Origin: Medicago truncatula
Taxonomy: Eukaryota; Streptophyta; Magnoliopsida; Fabales; Fabaceae
NCBI RefSeq assembly: GCF_003473485.1
Contig: NC_053042.1
Location: 52,725,762 to 52,789,761 of the forward strand
Direction: 5' to 3'
DNA length: 64,000 bases
In this document: positions 9,810-21,043 of the stretch, piece by piece
Layout of the letters: the number at the start of each line of letters is the position of its first letter
Numbering within the stretch: position 1 is the stretch's first letter
The notes under the pieces: model-generated
The model's database searches: none
Seen by the model: only the letters and a program-made list of their open reading frames with translations
What the model was told of the DNA's origin: nothing
Translations under genes and position numbers: made by a program

Positions 9810-11082
9810 TTTCCACCAAAAAGAAAGTAGCATAAATGAGTAATGATATCCAAGAGCAAGAATTGTACTCAGTACATTCTATCAAGAAAGGATAATTAAT
9901 TCACAAAAGAGCTTTACATTGCCCTTTGGAGCAAGAGACAATAAATTCAAATCGAACGTCTTCAAAAGTTCTATGCTTATGATTTTCTGTGTGTGTATCC
10001 GCTATTCCTAATTCCACGTTCTCCTTGGCCTAAAACAAGCATTATGAAAGCAAAATTTAAAAATGAAAAATAACTAAGAAGTTGAACTAATCTCCCTCCC
10101 GCTACTTATTTATACCTACATCCCTTTTAATTATTAGTTATTTTTTGAAAAGAGTTCATTATCCTCCTAAAAATCATATGTTCTTTAAAGAGTGTAGGTG
10201 ATGGAACTAGTTCCCACTCTTTTGTTGTGAACGTCAGTAGAATGCAAGTGCTCCGAAGGCACAGCTAGCGACAGCAATTGCCAAAGCTGCTCCAGCAGGC
10301 ACCACAACTGCATTCGTCGCAACTATTAATTAAATCCTCAAGTGCGGCTCCTTCAGTTCTGTCATTCCCAACAATGCCTTTCTCGTTGTACAGAGAAACA
10401 AGCGTTTTCCCATAATAACTCTTCAGAGAACTTGTCCTGATTTGTTGTTTCTCTGGTTATGGCCAAGGTAACAGGAAGAGCAAAGTTGCTTTGTAGGCCA
10501 AATTGAATTCGGGAATTTGAGATCACCGGTACCTAGAAAAGCTTTTTCTTTGCTCAGCCTTTTGTTTAACTTGTTATGGGAACTCCACAACCATAGAGTA
10601 AAGTCGCAGGCTTTGTTGAAAGGAGTAGAAACACTAAAAACTATATGAACTCGACATTGGAAGGGTGAAAAGGGAAGGTTGAAGGATATTGACATTACCA
10701 ATTCTCAGTTCCTTTACCTTGAACACATCTTGTAAATATGTTGTTGACGTTCCTCACAGACGAAGAAGTTCAGTGGGATAGTGATGATGAGTTAAAGTGT
10801 TTGCTGAATAAGGCACACAAAATTGTACGTTTTAGCATATAATACCTTAAAATTCCTGCAAGCAGGGCACCTGACAGAGAAGCAAGGGAAACGAGAATTT
10901 CTTATACTCATATTTCATTTTTCATAAATCTACCAATGCACATAAAGGAATTTGTAAAAACTTAATATCAACCGATGCACGTATTTCATTAAGAATTTTG
11001 AAACACGTTCTTAAAAGACTTCTAATCTAAGCAACTAAATATGAGAAGAGACATTTAAACTTTAAACACATAAGTAATAATC
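9810..11082 (-). pseudogene. QSOX: QSOX pseudogene 1 (last exons plus redox microexon, middle deleted)
   Basis: Minus-strand copy of the QSOX gene at 26579-30926. It keeps the 3' flank (9810-10190), degenerate exon 11 (about 10198-10633, still with a ttttag acceptor) and the end of exon 10 (about 10723-10770). Then it jumps at 10771 (cagtgggatagtg) directly to intron 2 and the 25-nt CPAC microexon (10848-10872). In exon 10 the catalytic CEEC motif reads CEER because the second Cys codon is gone; the exon 11 CPSC reads CSSC; stops are present. Everything from exon 3 to most of exon 10 is missing. It ends at an inserted (TTG)n-tailed SINE near 11083, beyond which the AXS retrocopy region begins. 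No function as an oxidase is possible. Confidence 0.88.
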
Positions 11083-11150
11083 CAACAACGACAACAAAAC
11101 CTTATCCCACTAAGTGGGATCGGCTACATGTATCAATCGGTGCCGTGATG
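11083..11150 (-). mobile_element. SINE 3' end with (TTG)n tail in QSOX pseudogene 1
   Basis: On the minus strand the sequence reads 'agccgatcccacttagtggg' then 'ataaggttttgttgtcgttg', the same 3' end as at 22375-22420 and 62221-62280. It is absent from the equivalent place of the intact QSOX gene. The 5' limit is not clear. Confidence 0.55.
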
Positions 11151-11425
11151 TTTATACATAATAGCATATAGTGGCTAGATTCAGATGCGTAAGTGTGGAG
11201 AAGCGAAATTTTTTGCGTCAGAACCACCGCCTCTACAAATAATATCTTACGGATTATTGGTATTTTAAGCCCGCGGGCTAAACGGGATCGGTTCGTGGGC
11301 CTGATCCATAAATCCATCTCTACTAATTATATAAATAGTGGATTTATCGACAACTTTGACACGACCATATTATTAGGGTTTTAGACACCACCATATTAGG
11401 GTGTTATTTGACCTTAGTAAGAAAC

Positions 11426-12598
11426 ATGTGTTCTCCTTCTTCAACAAGACTTAATCTCGATGGCAACCCAATCAAGCCAATAACAATCTGCATTATCGGC
11501 GCTGGAGGTTTCATCGGTTCTCACCTCTGTGAGAAGCTCATGCTCCAAACCCCTCACAAAGTTTTAGCACTAGATGTTTACAGCGACAAACTGAAACACC
11601 TTCTGGAACCGGATACCCTTCCTTGGAACAACCGCATTGACTATCACAGTCTGAATATAAAAAACGATTCCAGACTCGAAGGTCTCATCAAAATTGCTGA
11701 TCTTGTCATAAACCTTGCTGCAATCTGCACACCTGCCGATTACAACACTCGTCCTCTTGACACGATTTACAGTAACTTCGTTGATGCAATTCCAGTGGTG
11801 AATCACTGTTCAGAAAATAACTAGAGACTCATTCATTTTTCTACCTGTGAGGTTTATGGGAAAACTATTGGTAGTTTTCTCTCTAAAGATAGTCCTCTTC
11901 GTCATGATCCTGCTTACTATATGCTCAAAGAAGATGAATCTCCGTGCATTTTCGGTCCGATCGAAAAGCAAAGATGGTCGTATGCATGTGCGAAGCAGTT
12001 GATTGAAAGGTTGATTTATGGTGAAGGTGATGAAAAGGGGTTGGAGTTTACAATTGTGAGGCCTTTTAATTGGATTGGACCGAGAATGGATTTCATTCCT
12101 GGTGTTGATGGTCCAAGTGAGGGAGTTCCTAGGGTTCTTGCTTGCTTCAGCAACAATCTTCTTCGTGGAGAGCCGTTGAAGCTTGTAGATGGTGGTGAGT
12201 CTCAGAGGACTTTTCTTTATATCAAAGATGCTATTGAGGCAGTGTTGTTGATGATTGAAAACCCTGCTAGAGCTAATGGCAAGATATTTAATGTGGGTAA
12301 CCCGAACAACGAGGTTACAGTTCGGGAGCTAGCTGAAATGATGATCAAGGTTTATTCAAAGGTAAGTGGTGATCAACCTCTTGAAACTCCTACAATTGAT
12401 GTGAGCTCGAAAGAATTTTACGGTGAGGGATATGATGATAGTGACAAGAGAATTCCTGATATGACCATCATCAACAAGCAGCTTGGATGGAATCCGAAGA
12501 CTTCACTTGAGGACCTGCTTGAATCCACACTTACCTATCAGCACAAGACATATGCTGAAGCTATTAAGAAAGTCATTGCACAAACCATTGCAAGTTAA
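11426..12598 (+). pseudogene. AXS: UDP-apiose/UDP-xylose synthase retrocopy with one premature stop
   Basis: An uninterrupted 391-codon frame, the usual length of AXS (about 389 aa), apart from a single TAG at 11822-11824 (codon 133), where the family has Lys in CSENNKRLIHFSTCEVYG. The start chosen is ATG 11426 (MCSPSSTRLNLDG); the TTG at 11408 is not needed. Seen in order: Rossmann motif GAGGFIGSHL, ALDVYSDKLKHLLEPDT, the catalytic YACAK (Y..K), RPFNWIGPRMDFIPG, DGGESQRTF, YIKDAIEAVL and the C-terminal LLESTLTYQHKTYAEA. AXS converts UDP-glucuronate to UDP-apiose and UDP-xylose for cell-wall pectin. Plant AXS genes normally have several introns; none is here, so this is a processed copy. Codon 133 looks like AAG to TAG. 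Otherwise the frame is open, so the insertion or the lesion is recent. A sequencing error cannot be excluded. Confidence 0.93.
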
Positions 12599-13384
12599 AA
12601 CAATAACTGCAGTAGTTTATTTTTTATTAGCATAGGATGAACTTTATTTTTATTTTGTTTTGATAGTTTGTTTTAATTTGGAATTGCAGTAGTTTTTATT
12701 TAGATTAATATGTTATTGTCATAACATGGACAATTAAGTTTTTTCTTTGTAATTTTTTGGTTAAGGTTTGACTGATTGTATTTATGATAAAGCTTTGTTA
12801 GCAGAAATTTGAATTATGAAATCTCTTGTTTGGAAATGGTTCTTTGCATTTACTGCATATAATGATTGTGACATTGACATTGATTATTGTGACCCTATTG
12901 GCCGCTCTTTTGCGTGAATTTAATTACAACGCGACTGCAATTGAAATCCTTGCTTTAGCATAAAACATTAGGAATTTCACATGAGACATTTGGAATTAAA
13001 ATCTTGCTTATTGTGGATCTGTGATTGCATAGTTGGCCAAACTTGATTCAGAAATTGATTGCAATACCTGTGTATCTGAGTTTGTTGGGTAACCCTTATT
13101 GAGACTCTGAAGGAAAAAATAGAGGGTGGGGATATTTTGTTCTAGCTGTACAAATTCGAGACCTGCAGGGTTTCTCTCTCTGTTTTTGGTTACGGATGAG
13201 GAGGACAGTGAATCATCAGTGGCTCAAGCAGAGATCAAATCCCCTGAAACACTCTAAACGACCCATAGAAAAGGCCGCCTATGGTTTCCAATTTCATTAC
13301 ATTCAATTAATTTGGATGCTTCTAATGCTTGGTTCATGTGTTCATTCATCTATTCTCTTTGACAAAAGTCTGGCACATCAATTT
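12599..13384. other. 3' flank of AXS retrocopy, no gene
   Basis: Probably begins with AXS 3' UTR-like sequence. I see no poly(A) tract or target duplication that would fix the retrocopy end, and no other coding signal. Confidence 0.5.
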
Positions 13385-13463
13385 TATCTTGTCAAATGGT
13401 ATACACTCCTTTCCCAAAAAAGAAAGTAGCACAAATGAGTAATGATATCCAATAGCAAGAATT
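13385..13463 (-). pseudogene. QSOX pseudogene 2, 3' flank split off by LTR element
   Basis: 'aagaaagtagcacaaatgag' and 'taatgatatccaatagcaag' match the QSOX 3' flank at 26200-26240. The match stops at gaatt (13459-13463), where an LTR element begins, and resumes at gaatt 21588 with 'gtacatttgtactct'. So this piece and 21588-23105 were contiguous before the insertion. Confidence 0.85.
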
Positions 13464-14007
13464 TGTGAGAGAAATTTCCAAAATATATTTGGAAAGTTGC
13501 AATGGTTAAATAAAGACCTTTTAGTGAAAAGGTGTATTGCAATGTAACCATTCATAAACAAACTCTTTCAAATGATTGTGTCTCTTCACCAAAGGACATA
13601 AGTTTTTATATAAATATAGACATTATGGTGGCAGAAAAGAATTCTGAAAAATAGAGACATAAAATCACATTGTTGTGTGTCATAATTCTGCCAAAAAATT
13701 ATACTAAATCATTCTTTCTCTTCTCTAGTGCACGAGGGAAATTGGCAGAACTTTATTTTGTAAACTACCATTGTCGATATGCTTGGTGTGAATGTGCAAG
13801 TCACGTCAAGGATTTCATTGTATCCTGAAGGGGATTCGCCGGTATAACCCTTTTGCATCCAGTTGGTATAACTGGTGGGGGCGAATCGAACCTAAAGGTT
13901 AGTGTTTCCCACACACGCATTGGAATTTATGTGTACACTTCATCATGTTCATCTTCTTCATCTTTTTGGTAAATTATCGCAGCAGACCCCCAACATAAGT
14001 TCCAACA
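13464..14007 (+). repeat. Left LTR
   Basis: 544 bp, TG...CA ends. By eye it differs from the right LTR at about thirty positions. The internal sequence following it (atctttaggttcg) is not a tRNA-Met-type primer binding site that I recognise. Confidence 0.88.
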
Positions 14008-14476
14008 ATCTTTAGGTTCGATTTATGATTCATTTGTGTTTATTAACGGCTGCAACTTTGATGGAGAAATGAACAATCTTTCTTGTTTATTTATGATCAC
14101 GGTGAAAGGTACACATTTTTATTGTATGATTCTATGATGTTTATGAAATCGTAAGTAGGAGTATTGATTATTGTTAAGTGTTTGGTTTCCATTCAATTGG
14201 TTGCATTGTCATGATCATATGCACTTACTGTTTAAAATTATGAATATGTTTGAATGGAATTTTCTGAAATATGTAAATGTCCACATCTGAACAAATGCTT
14301 GGGTACGATTCGTATAGGAAAAACAATTTTTTAAATGTATTTATTTATAGTTTAAAATTATTTTGGGGAATAGAAAATTTGAAAAGGCATACGTGGGACA
14401 TGAACCCAGAAGAAGTGTCCAAACCACTATACAATCTCATAGTACTTGTTTTAATGTCTTTGTTCAAAAATAATTT

Positions 14477-14740
14477 ACATGAATGTAGTTTTTATTTTGT
14501 GCTACTACTATTTGATGCATGTAAGAACTTAATTGTGGTTGCCATTTTTTTTTATTATTATGTGTATGTTGGCCTTTAAATTAAAATTGATGGTCACGTA
14601 TCATATCTACATGAATGTAGTTTTTATTTTGTGCTACTACTATTTGATGCATGTAAGAACTTAATTGTGGTTGCCATTTTTTTTTATTATTATGTGTATG
14701 TTGGCCTTTAAATTAAAATTGATGGTCACGTATCATATCT
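14477..14740 (+). repeat. 132-bp tandem duplication inside the LTR element
   Basis: Two adjoining copies, 14477-14608 and 14609-14740, start 'acatgaatgtagtttttatt' and end 'ggtcacgtatcatatct'. By eye they are essentially identical, so the duplication is recent. Confidence 0.9.
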
Positions 14741-15032
14741 ACATGTGAATGCAATTGTTGGATTCTTGGTTATCTTAATGTTAAAATATTTTGGTTCATT
14801 GTTTATTTTTCTATGTGATTGTTTATTGGAATTTATCATTGAACATGTTTAAACATGAAATTTGAGTTTAACACACATAATTTATGATATATGAATTAGT
14901 TATATAACAAAGATCCAAATGCATATGATATATTCAATTTCATGTGGAGTATATGACTTGCATGTTTAAACTCATCTTATCAAGTTAAAATTGGTTATGA
15001 CATTCTTTTATGATTAAGTTTTATTTTGCTAT

Positions 15033-15795
15033 GTATGTTTAATGCATTTAACGCATGATATATTTTGGTCAGGTATAAAAATAAAAGTTGAAGTTCAAAT
15101 TGAAATGCATGTTAAATATTTTAATAGCAAAAATGTAATGACATAAAAGTTTGTGTGTTATTACAATGTACTCAATTGACAAAAGTGTCATGGTTTAATG
15201 ATAGTTGATGAATACTATCAAGAGTATATAAGTTGATTCATAGATATAGCTATGAGAATTCAAAATCTATGTGAATGATTGCATATTGTTAAAAGAAAAT
15301 CTTGCAATTATTTGACGAAATGATTGACAAGGATATGATGTCTTTGGAAATAATGTTGAATACATTGAAGACATTGTCAGGGATGTGGTACAAGCCAATA
15401 TCTAGTTGATCATCAATGGAGGAAAATCAACTCACCCTTGAATAACATCAATTCTTGAGTTCAATGATTAAAGTACACTATTAGAATGATTGAAGTACTT
15501 GACAATAGATACATCCCAAGAGATAAAAAGTACTTGGACCATAATAATGAATGTGGTAGGATGAGATTTTTCTCTTAATAGACATATAGCATATGTTTGG
15601 TGGAATGCTTATTATGGGAGCATTTCTGATATAGTCTACCTATATGAGAATGAAGTGGGGCCGCTTCATAGAGTTCAAGGGCTATTCTCATGAAAAGGAT
15701 ACACGGACACAAGGCCTTAACAAATGTGTCATTGCTACAATTCGATCAATGGTACCGAGATTTCATGTGTGAGTTATGCACATTTATTCTGATGA
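15033..15795 (+). repeat. Internal retroelement repeat, copy A
   Basis: Starts 'gtatgtttaatgcatttaac' and ends 'cacatttattctgatga'. Copy B at 20133-20891 is in the same orientation, with a few indels near 15580 and 15690. No conserved protein seen in either copy, though copy B keeps a 122-codon frame. Confidence 0.85.
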
Positions 15796-16031
15796 GACAA
15801 ATAAAGTTTCGTTCTTCAAGGATTCTAATAGCAATCACCCATGAGAATAGGCATGGATGCTAGAGGAACACACTCACTGAAACCGAAAGGAGATGTGATA
15901 GGCTTAAGAGAAACTTATCTTTAGAAAGTAGGTCCAATATAAAGTTTTAGGTTTAGGGTTTGATTTGTGAAGGGTTTGTCATCAGATGAACCAAGGTACC
16001 CAAGGCGCCTTTTTATTATTATTATTATTTT

Positions 16032-16345
16032 GGCTTAATTGCACTTTTGGACCCCCTATCTTTCCAAAAGTTGCGGTTATGGACCCCTAACTAATTTAAA
16101 TACAAAACAGCCCCCTATGTTTTGATTTTTTGGTAGTTTTGGACCCCCAATCCATTGTTGACTCGGTCAACGCTGACGTGGCACCCTAAGTGAGGTGCCA
16201 CTTGTCAATTTTTATTTTTTTTTGCCTTGGGGGTCCAAAACTGCTAAAGAATCAAAACATAGGGGACTGTTTTGTATTTAAATTAGTTAGGGGTCCATAA
16301 CCGCAACTTTTGGAAAGATAGGGGGTCCAAAAGTGCAATTAAGCC
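16032..16345. mobile_element. MULE-type foldback element
   Basis: Terminal inverted repeats start GGCTTAATTGCACTTTTGGA and extend far inward (ggaccccctatctttcc and its complement), so nearly the whole 314 bp can fold on itself. It is flanked by a perfect 9-bp duplication tattatttt (16023-16031, 16346-16354), the size made by Mutator-like transposases. No coding capacity. Confidence 0.88.
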
Positions 16346-16435
16346 TATTATTTTCAACCGTTAAAAATTCCCAACTTTTCAACTATACTTCCTTCTAAAC
16401 ATTCGTAAAAGTTAATTAAATTAAACAACTCCTTG

Positions 16436-17311
16436 TTGGAACGATACTCTCTTATTACTACACCCCATCACAAGAAGAACACCAAAAGACAGATGTCTGC
16501 TTTTCCAACTAGATAGACGGGCTTTGATACGATTAACAACAGGGTCCCAAAAATTCAATTGGTGAGGATCACCACCCACAGGAAGCCCCCATATACAAAT
16601 TTGGCAAAGTATTCACCTTAAAATTTAGAACTGCCTCAACTTCAAGATGTCAAGACCAACCAACATAAACACCCACCAACTCACTTTTGTGAAAATTAAC
16701 CTTCAACACAGACATTGCTACAAAGAGGTAAAGAACAACCTACATAGCCCGAACATTAGCCTAACTTTTTTCCCCAAAAATTAAAGTATCGTCTGCAAAT
16801 TGGAGATGAGAAATAGATAAATTCTGATCTCGGCCAGCCTTCTAGCCAGTGAAAATATTACCAGTGATCATGGAATCCATCATAGCATGAAAGCCCTCAG
16901 CCGCCAAAAGAAACAGAAAGGGAGAGAGGGGATCCCCTTGAAGCAACCCACGTGCCATAAGGAATTCTTCTGCCGGATGCCATTGACTAAGACTGAAGCT
17001 GATGTTGTGGTGACACATGCTTTCATCCATTTCCTCCAAAGAGTCAGAAAATGACATTTTCCCCATAACACCATCCAAGTAATTCCAGTCCACATATCGT
17101 ATGCCTTCTCAAAATCAACTTTAAACAACAATAACTCTTTTTTCAAATTTTTAGCCTCATCAACCACCTCATTAACTACCAAAATACCGTCAAGAATCTG
17201 ACGACCTTTCGCAAATGCAGATTGAGTGTCCGAAATAACACAACCAATCACAATTCTCAACCTATTTGCTAGCAATTTAGCCAACACTTTATACAAACTT
17301 CCCACAAAAAA
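16436..17311 (-). mobile_element. LINE (L1-type) reverse transcriptase fragment
   Basis: Minus-strand frames give SLYKVLAKLLANRLR, SAFAKGRQILDGILVVNEVV and VDFEKAYD, then GLLQGDPLSPFLFLLAAEGF, the order found in RT palm motifs of plant L1-like LINEs. Frames are shifted relative to each other, so it is dead. The 5' side is cut at the foldback element starting at 17321 and no 3' end or target duplication is seen. Confidence 0.85.
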
Positions 17312-17320
17312 AAAAGTTTA

Positions 17321-18129
17321 TGCTTAAATATGCAATCCGTCCCTGTAATTTGGACGCGTTTTGATTTTCGTCCTTGTAAAAAAAAAAAAATTAAAAACAT
17401 CCCTGTAATTTTTTTTTGTTTTAAAAAGGTCCCTGGCCCTACTATTCAGTTGAAATGGCATGGTTTTGTCCACGTGGCAGTTGCTGACTGTGCAACTTTT
17501 GCCACGTGGCATGCCACATAATTAATTTTTGTTTATTTTTTTTCAAAATTCTAAAAATTCATTTTTTAAATTAAAAAATCCGAAAATAAATATAAAAATC
17601 ATAAAAAAAATTAAAAAACCAAAAAATTAAATGAAAATTAAATTTTTTCGATTTTTAATTAATTTTTTTTTCTTCAAAATTCTGAAAATTAAATTTTCGA
17701 TTTTTAGTTAAAAAAATATTTTTTTCCAAAAAACTGAAAATTAAATTTTCAAAAATTCATTTTTTTTAATTCTGAAAATTAAATTATATTTTCAAAAGTT
17801 ATAAATTTTGAGATTATATAATTTTTAATTTTATTTTTCAAAAATTTATTTCTAGATTTTAAAAACACTAATTTCCAATTTTTTTCTTCATATTTCAAAA
17901 AAAAAAAATTGGAATTTTTTTATGAATTTTTAATTTATTTTCAGTTTTTTTAATTTAAAATTAATAATAATAATAATGACGTGGACTGCCACATCAGGAC
18001 CACGTGGCAAAAGTTGCACAGTCAGCAACTGCCACGTGGCCAAAGCCATCCCATGTCAGCAAAAAAGTGGAGCCAGGGACCTTTTTAAAACAAAATTTTT
18101 TTTGAAGGGACGGATTGCATATTTAAGCC
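17321..18129. mobile_element. MULE-type foldback element with cacgtgg core
   Basis: Ends are tgcttaaatatgcaatccgt and, on the right, its complement finishing catatttaagcc; the first base of the left end is t where g is expected. A 9-bp duplication aaaagttta flanks it (17312-17320, 18130-18138). Inside, a purine/pyrimidine-poor AT-rich arm is bounded by two inverted blocks around 'gccacgtggc'. The apparent ORFs inside are products of the repeat and not genes. Confidence 0.85.
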
Positions 18130-18332
18130 AAAAGTTTATTATCTCAATTTTACATGTGATTCATTCATATGCATAGTGCATTAGTTAACACACACCGGCC
18201 ACACACTTCATTGGTAAATTAACATCAGAATTGAGAACAATTGACTGCACTTTTACTGAGACATTGAAAATTGAAGCTACAGTCATCAAGAGTATTAGAG
18301 ATGAGATCAGCTTCACCACTTCACTTGTCTTA

Positions 18333-18340
18333 TATATAAA
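18333..18340 (+). promoter_or_regulatory. TATA box of small glycine-rich gene 2
   Basis: tatataaa about 108 bases before the ATG at 18448, at the same spacing as in copy 1. Confidence 0.6.
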
Positions 18341-18447
18341 GACACAACTAGCTGCTTAATTTATTATTCATACCCTCCCTTGAACACAAACCTTGTTTTT
18401 TATTGATCTAATATAATCTAATTATATTTCTGTGAACATTTTGAACT

Positions 18448-18648
18448 ATGGACGGCAAAGGAAATGGCAATGTTGGTGCTGCTGCTGCAAACAATCCCAA
18501 GGACAACGTTGGCAGTACCACTAAGGGTGATACAATGAAAGCTCCTGGTGGAAATGGATCCAACATTTCAAGGGAGGAATTTGTGAAAAACCCACAAGGC
18601 TATTTTGCTGATTTGCATACTGCTCAAAAAGATAACAAGAAGAATTAG
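18448..18648 (+). CDS. Small glycine-rich protein, copy 2 (unknown function)
   Basis: A 66-codon intronless ORF, MDGKGNGNVG to KDNKKN, paralogous to 2597-2800 along its whole length and through about 300 bases of leader and the 3' UTR. Most differences lie in the Gly/Asn-rich first third; the C-terminal block MKAPGGNGSNISREEF ... NPQGYFADLH is nearly unchanged, suggesting that protein sequence has been kept. It sits inside the boundaries of the LTR retroelement (13464-21587), between the duplicated internal segments, so it was carried there after or during insertion. No recognised domain; I give no function. The TATA box and leader came along, so it may still be transcribed. Confidence 0.78.
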   Translation: MDGKGNGNVGAAAANNPKDNVGSTTKGDTMKAPGGNGSNISREEFVKNPQGYFADLHTAQKDNKKN

Positions 18649-19399
18649 CTGCTAGTTAATTTCTTTTTCTAATAATGTTCTTGCTATGGTATTATATGTT
18701 CTGTAGAATATATTTTGTCATGTGCTAAGGAATAAATAAGAATTCCATTTTAAGTTTGTTTTTGTTTCCTAAGGTAAATGTACTGCTGATCTATAATAAA
18801 GCACTTTTCTTTGTTGGTCGCTCTTCTATACTTTGTTTTGTTTCAAACTATTAATTTTTATGTTGAATTCATACTTTGCAAGCGTAATGATTATTTTTAT
18901 CTTCTTTAATCAAAAACAAGAATAACCTATCAATTTTCAAGCTGTTACTTTTGAATTAGATGGCTAGGTGGTGGTCAATAGTGTATATGCCTATTGTGGT
19001 TCCAAATATACAATGTAATTTTATTGAAGGTCAATAACAATGTCACTTTGATTTTGTCAAACTTACCGTTTAGTCAAATATTTAGAAATATCAGCATAGG
19101 GAAAGGGGCAAAAAATGCTTAGAGATTTCTCAGTAATTTGAATGGTTTACTATTTGAACTCTATCCATTGAATTTACTTACCAATTCCATGCCAACAATA
19201 AAATTTACTTACATTTTACCTACATTAATATGTTTTCTATTGGCCAAAGTCTGATTCATTTAAATAAGTAGAATTAAGAAGACTTTTGGATTTTAAGTAA
19301 AGATGTGGATTTTAAGTAAAGATGTTGTTTCAAATTTCGCTTTAAGTCTCATTAAGTGTCGGGCTGGCCCTATTTATCATCAAGCGATAATCTACTATA

Positions 19400-19600
19400 A
19401 ACCCTGTGATTTAATTCAAATGTTTGGTAAAGAGTGAACCAGACATGATAATGTAATTTGTCTTTATAACCTATACGATTGCTTTGATGATAAAATAAAA
19501 AATAAAAAAAACCCAAAATAACAAATCACAAATGTTATGTGATCCTTTCCTCCAAATTAATTATTCTTTCTTGCAATATCAATAATAATTTATTTTTATA
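19400..19600 (-). pseudogene. QSOX 3'-flank trace downstream of glycine-rich copy 2
   Basis: 'gtctttataacctatacgat', 'aacaaatcacaaatgttatg' and 'tgatcctttcctccaaa' resemble 9700-9820 and 26090-26190, the sequence beyond the QSOX stop. No coding part is present. Confidence 0.5.
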
Positions 19601-19691
19601 AAAAAAAAAAAAGCTTAAATGTTTTTTTTGTCTATCTATTTAAAAAAAAAATGAAATCTTGGTCCCTATGTTTTAAAACTGGATTTCTGTT

Positions 19692-20132
19692 CCTCCAATT
19701 TCACATTCTCTAAAATTTTCACTCATATTTTATATTAAGATCATCTTCGTTGATGTGACTTATTCGCTAATGATATTGAATTGTTGTAGTCGATTCCATT
19801 TCAAGTGGAAGTATTGTAGTCCAATCCATAATGAATATGTCAAATCAACAAAAATAATCCTAAAATATAATAGGGTGGAAATTCTAGAAAACGATAAAGT
19901 AGATAACCAAAATTTTAGTTTTTAAAATGTGGGACCAAAATTTCTTTTTCTTTTTTTAGTATGAGGATAAAAATGAGAGACCCAAAATTTCTTTTTCTTT
20001 TTTTAATATGAGAGTCAAAAGTGCATTAAGGCAAAAAAGAAGAAAATACAAAGTGAATCCTATTGTTTAAAAAAAAATGTGAATCCTATGTTATCATTGG
20101 TTGCTACTTTGATTTTAAAAATTAAATGATTT
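19692..20132. repeat. Second copy of the 4184-4570 segment
   Basis: Same order of motifs as 4184-4570. It stops at 20132 (aattaaatgattt), and the next base begins retroelement copy B, marking a recombination joint. Confidence 0.75.
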
Positions 20133-20891
20133 GTATGTTTAATGCATTTAACGCATGATATATTTTGGTCAAATATAAAAAGAAAAGTTGAAGTTCAAAT
20201 TGAAATGCATGTTAAATATTTTAATAGCAAAATGTAATGACATAAAAGTTTGTGTGTTATTAGAATATACTCAATTGACAAAAGTGTCATGGTTTAATGA
20301 TAGTTGATGAATACTATCAAGAGTATATAAGTTGATTCATAGACATAGCTATGAGAATTCAAAATTTATGTGAATGATTGCATATTGTTAAAAGAAAATC
20401 TTGCAATTATTTGACGAAATGATTGACAAGGATATGATGTCTTCGGAAATAATGTTGAACACATTGAAGACATTCTCAGGGATGTGGTACAAGCCAATAT
20501 CTAGTTGATCATCAATGGTGGAAAATCAACTCACCCTTGAATAACATCAAATCTTGAGTTCAATGATTAAAGTACACTATTAGAATGATTGAAGTACTTG
20601 ACAATAGATACATCCGAAGAGATAAAAAGTACTTGGGCCATAATAATGAATGTGGTAGGATGAGATTTTTCTCTTATTATGTTTGCTGGAATGCTTATTA
20701 TGGGAGCATTTCTGATATAGTCTGGGTGTATGAGAATGAAGTAGGGCCGCTTCACAGAGTTCAAGGGTTTGACTCTTATATTCTCATGAAAAGGATACAC
20801 GGACACAAGGCCTTAACAAATGTGTCATTGCTACAATTCGATCAATGGTACCGAGATTTCATGTGTGAGTTATGCACATTTATTCTGATGA
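20133..20891 (+). repeat. Internal retroelement repeat, copy B
   Basis: Counterpart of 15033-15795. It contains a 122-codon frame (20585-20953) with no family I recognise. It is followed by 150 bases of internal sequence, the polypurine tract and the right LTR. Confidence 0.85.
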
Positions 20892-21043
20892 ATAGTTGGT
20901 TCAAAGCTTGTCTACCATACTATTTGGGGATGAATGAAAACTTAACTCACTAAGTAAAGGTTCAAATCGCGAGAAACCTTTGTCTGAAACCATGATATTT
21001 CCGGAATAATGGATTTAGATATATTTTGAAAATGGTGGGGGAT

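Noticed and set aside
11408..11425. TTG start of the AXS copy
   Set aside because: Not a normal plant start; the ATG at 11426 matches AXS length.
14277..14579. 100-codon ORF in the LTR element
   Set aside because: Composition is that of AT-rich noncoding DNA, it is cut by the 132-bp tandem repeat, and it has no retroelement motif.
17324..18176. ORFs of 62-66 codons inside 17321-18129
   Set aside because: Open only because the foldback arms are low in stops; the two are mirror images of each other from the inverted repeat.
20585..20953. 122-codon ORF in retroelement copy B as a gag protein
   Set aside because: No zinc knuckle or capsid motif is visible, and the same frame is broken in copy A.
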